DNA of 64,000 bases from Pseudonocardia hierapolitana (GTDB lineage: Bacteria > Actinomycetota > Actinomycetes > Mycobacteriales > Pseudonocardiaceae): positions 5,642,001 to 5,706,000 of the forward strand of contig NZ_VIWU01000001.1 in the NCBI RefSeq assembly GCF_007994075.1, in the 5' to 3' direction. A program made the translations under genes and the position numbers. The notes below the pieces were generated by a model. It saw nothing but the letters and a program-made list of their open reading frames with translations, made no database searches and had not been told where the DNA came from. Below, piece after piece: positions 58,689 to 64,000 of the stretch (position 1 is the stretch's first letter; each line of letters starts with the position of its first letter).

Positions 58689-60285
58689 CGCCTTCCTGAA
58701 CTCGCTGGAGCAGGACGTCGCGGCAGAACTCCGCCGGGCGGAGGCCAGCGAGCCGGACGACGAGGCGGGCGGTCTCCCGATCGACGAGTGGATGTTCGAT
58801 CCGGCGGATGTCCAGCGCGAAGAGATCGGACTCCGCAGCCTTCTCGGCGCGGTGAAGGCCATGGAGAACGGCTCCCGGCCCAGCGCCGCCCCGGCATCCG
58901 CCCACGGCATCCACGTGGCCGCCCGTGGCCACTGCCTGAGCCTGGTACGGGCCGTGGACCGGCCCACCGGGGCTGCGCGCTACGGGCGGATGTTCCCGGA
59001 CCTGAACCCGCTGGGCACCGACCCACAGCTGCTGATGCGCGCGGGCGGCAACGGCGGGATCTGCGACGCCGCCGCGGTGCTGGGCGGGCTGGGTCCCGGC
59101 GACGACGACGCCTCCGAGGCCGCGGGGTGGCCGTTCTTCGGCCAGCTGATCGCCCACGACATCACCGCCGATCGCTCGCCCATCGAAGGCGACGTCGCGC
59201 CTGATGCGCTGCGCAACGCCCGCGCCCCGAAGCTCAACCTGGAGATGCTCTATTCCGACGGCCCGGTCGGGTCGCCGTACCTGTTCGACATCGCCGACCC
59301 GGCGAAGTTCCTGCTCGGACCGGATGGCGCCGACGCGCCGCGCAACCACCAGGGCGTCGCCCTGATCGGCGATCCCCGCAACGACGTGCACCTGTTCGCG
59401 CTGGCCCTGCACGTCGCCCTGCTGCAGGCGCACAACCGCACCGTCGACCTGCTGCGCGAGAACGGGGTGCCCGAGGCCGAGGTCTTCGAGCGGGCACGGA
59501 TCATCCTCACCTGGCACTACCAGTGGGTCGTGGTCCATGACTTCCTGCCCCGTCTCGTCGGGGCGAGCCTCGTCGAGCGCGTGCTCGCCGAGGGCAGCCG
59601 GTGGTTCACGCCCGCGCCCGGGCAGGCCTACATCCCGCTGGAGTTCGCCGACGCGGCTTTCCGCTACGGCCACGGCCAGATCCGGCACACCTACCGGCTC
59701 GTCAACGGCGGTCCGCTGGTGCCGCTCTTCCCCGACCTCGTCGGGTTCGGCCCGCAACCCGCCGATCGTCGCCTGGATCTCGCGCAGGTCTTCGATCTGC
59801 CGGGACGCCCGCCCGCGCAGCGCGCCAAACGTCTCGACGGCCGGCTCGCGACCAGCCTGATCGGCCTTCCGGAGCAGGTCACGGGCGCGGTCGACACCGC
59901 CGCCTACCGTTCACTCGCGGTCCGCGACCTGCTGCGCGGCGAGACCACCGCGCTGCCAAGCGGGGAGGCGGTCGCGCAGGTCATGAACGTCTCGCCGCTG
60001 ACGGCGGACGAGCTGGATCAGGCGTGGCCGCACGGCACCCCGCTGTGGTTCTACATCCTCAAGGAGGCCGAGCACCGCGGCGGCGGTGACCGGCTCGGCC
60101 CGGTGGGCGGCCGGATCGTGGCGGAGGTCCTGATCGGGCTGCTGCGCGCCGACCCGGCGAGCTACCTGAGCCTCGAACCGGACTGGGAGCCGATCCTCCC
60201 CGCCGACGGACCGGACTTCGGCCTGGCGGATCTGCTCACCCTCGGTGCCACGCGCGACCGAGCGGGCGGCGCCGCCGGCCCATGA
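58666..60285 (+). CDS. Animal-haem-type peroxidase family protein
   Basis: A 539-residue peroxidase of the cyclooxygenase/myeloperoxidase superfamily. The distal His is in GWPFFGQLIAHDITADRSPI near residue 165, and the proximal His region is in ADAAFRYGHGQIRHTYRLVN near 330, with the linking IILTWHYQWVVVHDFLPRLV near 285. No signal peptide is visible, so it is probably cytoplasmic. Such bacterial enzymes may oxidise lipids or halides with peroxide. It is the last gene of the NmrA-cupin-hydrolase operon. Confidence 0.9.
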   Translation: MSTPTGDDAFLNSLEQDVAAELRRAEASEPDDEAGGLPIDEWMFDPADVQREEIGLRSLLGAVKAMENGSRPSAAPASAHGIHVAARGHCLSLVRAVDRPTGAARYGRMFPDLNPLGTDPQLLMRAGGNGGICDAAAVLGGLGPGDDDASEAAGWPFFGQLIAHDITADRSPIEGDVAPDALRNARAPKLNLEMLYSDGPVGSPYLFDIADPAKFLLGPDGADAPRNHQGVALIGDPRNDVHLFALALHVALLQAHNRTVDLLRENGVPEAEVFERARIILTWHYQWVVVHDFLPRLVGASLVERVLAEGSRWFTPAPGQAYIPLEFADAAFRYGHGQIRHTYRLVNGGPLVPLFPDLVGFGPQPADRRLDLAQVFDLPGRPPAQRAKRLDGRLATSLIGLPEQVTGAVDTAAYRSLAVRDLLRGETTALPSGEAVAQVMNVSPLTADELDQAWPHGTPLWFYILKEAEHRGGGDRLGPVGGRIVAEVLIGLLRADPASYLSLEPDWEPILPADGPDFGLADLLTLGATRDRAGGAAGP

Positions 60286-60469
60286 TTGCCAGGCCGGTGC
60301 ATTCCCGGCCGAACACGGCCGTCCGCGCGCCGGAGGGGCGCTCATGTCCGAGCGATGGGTGCCGCGCACCACGTCACACCCCGACACTGGCTGCCGCGCT
60401 CGCGCGCAGGGCATCATGGGATCACCCGCGCTGATCGGAGCCGGGCCTCCTTGACCTGCGCGGTGGTGG

Positions 60470-63232
60470 TTGATGTCGAGCGGCGCTGTCCGGCGCAGGT
60501 TGCTTGGCAGGCGTAGCGAGTGCGAGGCGCTCGGTCGGCTCGTGGCGAACGTCAGGGCCGGTCGGAGCCGGGTACTGGTCCTGCGCGGTGAGGCGGGGGT
60601 CGGCAAGTCCGCGTTGGTGGACTACCTGGTGGGGAGCGCGGCGGGGTGCCGGATCGCGCGCGCCGTCGGCGTCGAGTCCGAGATGGAGCTGCCGTTCGCC
60701 GGGCTGCACCAGCTGTGCGTGCCGATGATGGCGCATCTCGATCGCCTTCCCGGCCCGCAACGGGACGCATTGTCCGTCGCGTTCGGGCTGAGCACGGGCA
60801 GCGCGCCGGACCGGTTCATGGTCGGGTTGGCGGTGCTGAGCCTGCTGGCCGAGGTGGCGGAGGAACAGCCCCTCGTCTGCGTGATCGACGACGCGCAGTG
60901 GCTCGATCAGGTCTCCGCGCAGACGCTGGCCTTCGTCGCGCGTCGGCTGCTCGCGGAGCGGGCGGCGCTGGTGTTCGCGGTGCGCGAGCCGGTGTTCGCC
61001 CCGGCCGACCCGTTGGTGGGGCTGCCGGAGCTCGTGGTCACGGGCCTGCGCGACGGTGACGCCCGTGCGCTTCTGGAGTCGGCGGTCCCCGGGCGGATCG
61101 ACGAGCGGGTCAGGGATCGGATCGTCGCCGAGACCCGCGGCAACCCGCTGGCCCTTCTGGAGCTGCCACGGGGGTTGACGGCGGCGGAGCTGGCCGGTGG
61201 GTTCGGGCGTCCCGACGCGCGGCCGCTCGCCGGCCAGATCGAGCAGAGTTTCCTGCGGCGTATCGAGGCGCTCCCGATCGCGACGCAACGGCTGCTGCTG
61301 TCCGCGGCCGCCGAGCCGCTGGGGGACGTGTCGTTGTTGCGGCGGGTGGCCGAGCGGCTCGGCATTGAGCCGGACGCAGCGGCCGCGGCCGAGGCGGCGG
61401 GGCTGATCGAGCTCGGGGTGCGGGTGCGGTTCCACCATCCGCTGGTGCGCTCGGCCGCGTACCGCGCGGCGAGCGCCGACGACCGCCAGGCCGTCCATCG
61501 CGCGTTGGCCGCCGCGACCGATCCCGAGTCCGATCCGGATCGCCGAGCATGGCATCGGGCACATGGGGTGGTGGAACCCGACGAGTCGGTGGCAGGCGAG
61601 CTGGAGCGCTCGGCCGACCGGGCGCAGGCCAGGGGCGGAATCGCCGCCGCGGCCGTGTTCCTGAAACGCTCGACCGAGCTGACGCCCGATCCGGTCAACC
61701 GCGTCGCACGTGCGCTGGCCGCAGCGCACGCCAGCTTCGAGGCAGGATCCTCCGACGCAGCCTCCGAGCTGCTCGCCGCAGCGGAGCTGGGTCCCGTCGG
61801 CGAGCTGCAGCGCGCGCGGCTGGCCCGACTCCGTGCCCGAATAGTGTTCACCCGCCGGCGCGGCCGCGACGCGGTGCCGTTCCTGGTCGATGCGGCCGAC
61901 CAACTCGAACGACTCGGCGACGGACAGGCCAGGGAGGCCTACCTCGAGTCGTTGGGTGCCGCGGTCTTCGCCGGTCGCCTGCTCGGTCAGAACGGGCTGC
62001 GGGAGGTGGCCGAGGCCGCCAGGGCAGCGCCGCCGGCCTCGCGGCCGCCACGGCCGATCGACGTGCTCCTGGACGGGCTGGTGGCGCGGTTCACCGAGGG
62101 CCACGTCGCGGGTGCGCCGCTTCTGAAGCGGGCGCTGCAGGCGTTCCGGCAGGATTCCCGACCCGACGAGGACGACTTCATACGCTGGTACTGGCTGGCG
62201 TGGTTCGTCGCGGGCGACATGTGGGACGACGAGACGTCGTACGAGCTGACCACGCGCGCGGTCCGGCTGGCTCGCGAGGCCGGGGCGCTCAACGTCCTCC
62301 CCCTGGCCCTGACCCACCGTGCTGCCGTGCACCTGCACGCCGGAGAGTTTGCTGCGGCCTCGGAGCTGATCGAGGAGTGCGACGCGCTCACGGAGGCCAC
62401 CGGCCACGCACCCATGGGGTACTCCAAGCTGTCGCTCGTCGCCTGGCGCGGCGAGGCATCGGCGGCTTCGGTGCCGTTCCAGTCCGATGCCCAGGACGGG
62501 ATCTCCTGGGGCGAGGGACGAGCCATCGGTGGGGTCGAGTACGTGCGGGCGGTGCTGTACAACGGTCTCGGTCGATACCAGGAGGCCCTGGCCAGCGCGA
62601 AACGGGGGTGCGAGTTCGAGGATCTGGGGGTCTCCGGGTTCACACTCGTCGAGCTCGTCGAGGCCGGTGTTCGAGGTGATGCCCCCGAGGTGGCCGGTGC
62701 TGCCATGCGACGACTCGAGGAGCGAACCGACGCCAGCGGAACGGACTGGGCCCTCGGCGTACGAGCCCGGTCGGCCGCGCTGCTGAGCGACGGCCGGTCC
62801 GCGGACTCGCTGTACCGCGAGGCGATCGAGCGCCTCGAACGCACCCGCGTCAACGTCCACCTCGCCCGTGCTCATCTGGTGTACGGCGAATGGCTGCGCC
62901 GGGAGAACCGGCGCGTCGACGCGCGTGCGCAACTCCGGACCGCCCACGAGATGTTGAGCGGTTTCGGCGCCGGGGCGTTCGCCGAGCGCGCTCGTCGTGA
63001 ACTCCAGGCCACCGGTGAGACGGTCCGTCGACGCTCGGCCGACGTGCGTGAGGTCCTCACCGCGCAGGAGGCCCAGATCGCCCGCCTCGCCGGCGAGGGG
63101 ATGACGAACTCCGAGATCGGCGCCGAACTGTTCATCAGCCCCCGCACCGTCGAATGGCACCTGCGCAAGGTGTTCACCAAGCTCGACGTCAGCTCGCGCA
63201 ACAAGCTACGCGGAGCGCTGACCCGCGCCTGA
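60470..63232 (+). CDS. LAL-type LuxR transcriptional regulator (AAA ATPase), copy 2
   Basis: A 920-residue regulator collinear with the protein at 37928-40666. Walker A is LRGEAGVGKSALVDYL near residue 39, a Walker B-like PLVCVIDDAQWLDQ near 135, then RIVAETRGNPLALLELPRGL near 222, a long helical repeat region, and a C-terminal LuxR domain (SADVREVLTAQEAQIARLAG, SPRTVEWHLRKVFTKLDVSS). ATG 60470 or 60473 starts it, after GCGGTGGTGG. The 184 bases upstream show no copy of the ECF-type motif. It ends eight bases before promoter 7. Confidence 0.9.
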   Translation: MMSSGAVRRRLLGRRSECEALGRLVANVRAGRSRVLVLRGEAGVGKSALVDYLVGSAAGCRIARAVGVESEMELPFAGLHQLCVPMMAHLDRLPGPQRDALSVAFGLSTGSAPDRFMVGLAVLSLLAEVAEEQPLVCVIDDAQWLDQVSAQTLAFVARRLLAERAALVFAVREPVFAPADPLVGLPELVVTGLRDGDARALLESAVPGRIDERVRDRIVAETRGNPLALLELPRGLTAAELAGGFGRPDARPLAGQIEQSFLRRIEALPIATQRLLLSAAAEPLGDVSLLRRVAERLGIEPDAAAAAEAAGLIELGVRVRFHHPLVRSAAYRAASADDRQAVHRALAAATDPESDPDRRAWHRAHGVVEPDESVAGELERSADRAQARGGIAAAAVFLKRSTELTPDPVNRVARALAAAHASFEAGSSDAASELLAAAELGPVGELQRARLARLRARIVFTRRRGRDAVPFLVDAADQLERLGDGQAREAYLESLGAAVFAGRLLGQNGLREVAEAARAAPPASRPPRPIDVLLDGLVARFTEGHVAGAPLLKRALQAFRQDSRPDEDDFIRWYWLAWFVAGDMWDDETSYELTTRAVRLAREAGALNVLPLALTHRAAVHLHAGEFAAASELIEECDALTEATGHAPMGYSKLSLVAWRGEASAASVPFQSDAQDGISWGEGRAIGGVEYVRAVLYNGLGRYQEALASAKRGCEFEDLGVSGFTLVELVEAGVRGDAPEVAGAAMRRLEERTDASGTDWALGVRARSAALLSDGRSADSLYREAIERLERTRVNVHLARAHLVYGEWLRRENRRVDARAQLRTAHEMLSGFGAGAFAERARRELQATGETVRRRSADVREVLTAQEAQIARLAGEGMTNSEIGAELFISPRTVEWHLRKVFTKLDVSSRNKLRGALTRA

Positions 63233-63240
63233 TCGTAGGT

Positions 63241-63268
63241 TGTCACGCAATGGCGCTCCGTCTTGTCC
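63241..63268 (+). promoter_or_regulatory. ECF-type promoter 7 (universal stress protein gene)
   Basis: TGTCACG (63241-63247), 16 bases, TGTCC (63264-63268), 49 bases before the ATG of the stress-protein gene. It is the only one of the seven not in a divergent pair. Outside the two boxes its sequence differs from the others, so the match is not due to recent duplication. Confidence 0.6.
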
Positions 63269-63317
63269 ACACTGGGGCGCCGAAACGAATCGGTCCCGGA
63301 GCGGACAGGAGCGTGCG

Positions 63318-64000
63318 ATGGAGGAAGCGCGAGAGCGAGGGCTGCCGGTCGTCGTCGGCATCGACGGGTCGCCTTCGGCGCTCGAGGCCGCCCGCTGGGC
63401 GGCGCGCGAAGCCGCGCGTCGCCGGACCGGCCTGCGCTTGATCAGCGCATTCGGCTGGCTCGAGACGAGGCACCTCCACAGCGGGGGACTCGGTGTTCGC
63501 TACCGCGAGACGATGTTGGAGCGCACCCGCGAGGAGGTCTCGGCGGCCGCAGCGGCCGCAGCGGAGGCCGCTCCCGGCGTCGAGATCTCCGAGCGTGTCG
63601 TCGACGGCTTCCCGGTGCCGCTGCTGCTCGCCGCGTCGCGCCGGGCGGGCCTGGTCGTCCTCGGTGATCGCGGGCTCGGCGGGTTCACGTCCCTGCTCGT
63701 CGGTTCGGTGGCCATCGGGCTGGCCGCGGGGGCGGCGTGCCCGGTCGTGGTCGTTCGTGGTGAACGGTCGTCCGAGGCGGGCCCGGTCGTGGTCGGCGTC
63801 GACGGCTCGGAGATCAGCGACATGGCGTTGGGCTTCGCCTTCGAGACGGCAGCGCGGCGCGAGGTGCCCCTTGTGGCGGTGCACGCCTGGACCGACAGCG
63901 TGCTCGAGGCCGCCGTGGCGCCGCTGCTGGATTGGGACGCCATCGAGGCGGACGAGCATCGCGTGCTCGCCGAGCGCTTGGCGGGGTGGGGAGGGAAGTA
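63318..64000 (+). CDS. Tandem universal stress protein (3' partial)
   Basis: A USP-family protein whose frame is open to the window end (at least 227 residues). The first UspA domain runs from VVVGIDGSPSALEAARWAAR near residue 10 to about 148, with the ATP-binding GDRGLGGFTSLLVGSVAIGL (G-2x-G-9x-G-S) near 118. A second begins VVVGVDGSEISDMALGFAFE near 158. ATP-binding tandem USPs of this form are typical of actinobacterial dormancy or hypoxia responses. ATG 63318 follows AGGAG. It is under candidate promoter 7. Confidence 0.9.
   Translation, partial: MEEARERGLPVVVGIDGSPSALEAARWAAREAARRRTGLRLISAFGWLETRHLHSGGLGVRYRETMLERTREEVSAAAAAAAEAAPGVEISERVVDGFPVPLLLAASRRAGLVVLGDRGLGGFTSLLVGSVAIGLAAGAACPVVVVRGERSSEAGPVVVGVDGSEISDMALGFAFETAARREVPLVAVHAWTDSVLEAAVAPLLDWDAIEADEHRVLAERLAGWGGK

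Noticed and set aside
60372..60378. CGTCACA upstream of the second LAL regulator
   Set aside because: The position 16 bases later reads CGCGC; no -10-like GTCC, so it is not counted with the seven promoters.
1..64000. CRISPR arrays, tRNA or rRNA genes, transposases, integrases and attachment sites
   Set aside because: Read on both strands; no direct-repeat arrays, cloverleaf genes, recombinase motifs or element-flanking repeats were recognised.

Overview
The window is about 64 kb of very GC-rich DNA. Its codon use (strong G/C third position), frequent GTG and TTG starts, four-base ATGA/GTGA gene overlaps and family content (MDR, SDR, LLM flavoenzymes, LAL-type LuxR regulators, ECF sigma factor, Tat and lipoprotein exporters) indicate an actinobacterium, most likely Pseudonocardiaceae such as Pseudonocardia. 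No rRNA, tRNA, CRISPR array or insertion sequence was seen. Coding density is high and no gene-free stretch exceeds 300 bases.

Layout. (1) 0-16 kb holds transport and small-molecule modules: a 5'-truncated quinone reductase, an AEC permease, an Lrp regulator divergent from a five-gene dipeptide/oligopeptide ABC operon, a PPOX-like protein, an alginate-lyase-family protein, an SDR, a cytidylate-kinase-like protein, an orphan Tat lipoprotein, and a shikimate/quinate module (dehydrogenase, TetR, MFS transporter) whose members share a repeated operator-like 15-mer. (2) 16-34 kb is a catabolic mosaic: a phthalate-dioxygenase-reductase-type protein, two LLM monooxygenases, a sugar/polyol cluster (kinase, isomerase, aminotransferase, secreted nucleoside-hydrolase-like protein, mannitol-type dehydrogenase), MsrA, a three-gene monooxygenase operon resembling part of an indole-acetate (iac) pathway that includes a chimeric gene, and a BadH/BadI-like pair with its TetR. 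(3) 34-41 kb is regulatory: a NarL-type two-component system, an ECF41-like sigma factor with a cut-short C-terminal domain, and a large LAL-type LuxR regulator. (4) 41-64 kb is a stress or dormancy-like block: FAD flavoprotein, LtrA, cupins, NmrA-like proteins, WrbA-like and RbsD-like proteins, GNAT, CBS-pair protein, glycosyltransferase/patatin operon, YceI, remnants of arginine deiminase pathway genes, a P2-type cation ATPase, three alpha/beta hydrolases, an animal-haem-type peroxidase, a second LAL regulator and a universal stress protein.

The main result is that block 4 is held together by one promoter signature. Seven sites, three divergent pairs and one single, share TGTCACG (or CGTCACG), then exactly 16 bases, then GGTCC or TGTCC. 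Each lies in the right orientation 34 to 57 bases upstream of an operon, and together they can account for nearly every gene from 40.8 to 64 kb except the second LAL regulator. The signature resembles the TGTCACA...CGTC promoters of ECF41 sigma factors, whose known targets include NmrA/epimerase-like genes. An ECF41-like sigma gene lies at 37.1-37.7 kb. I infer a single extracytoplasmic-sigma regulon with a physically clustered stress programme. The duplicated NmrA-like gene (one copy intact, one with an in-frame loss of 151 codons) and its duplicated divergent promoter suggest that the block grew by internal duplication.
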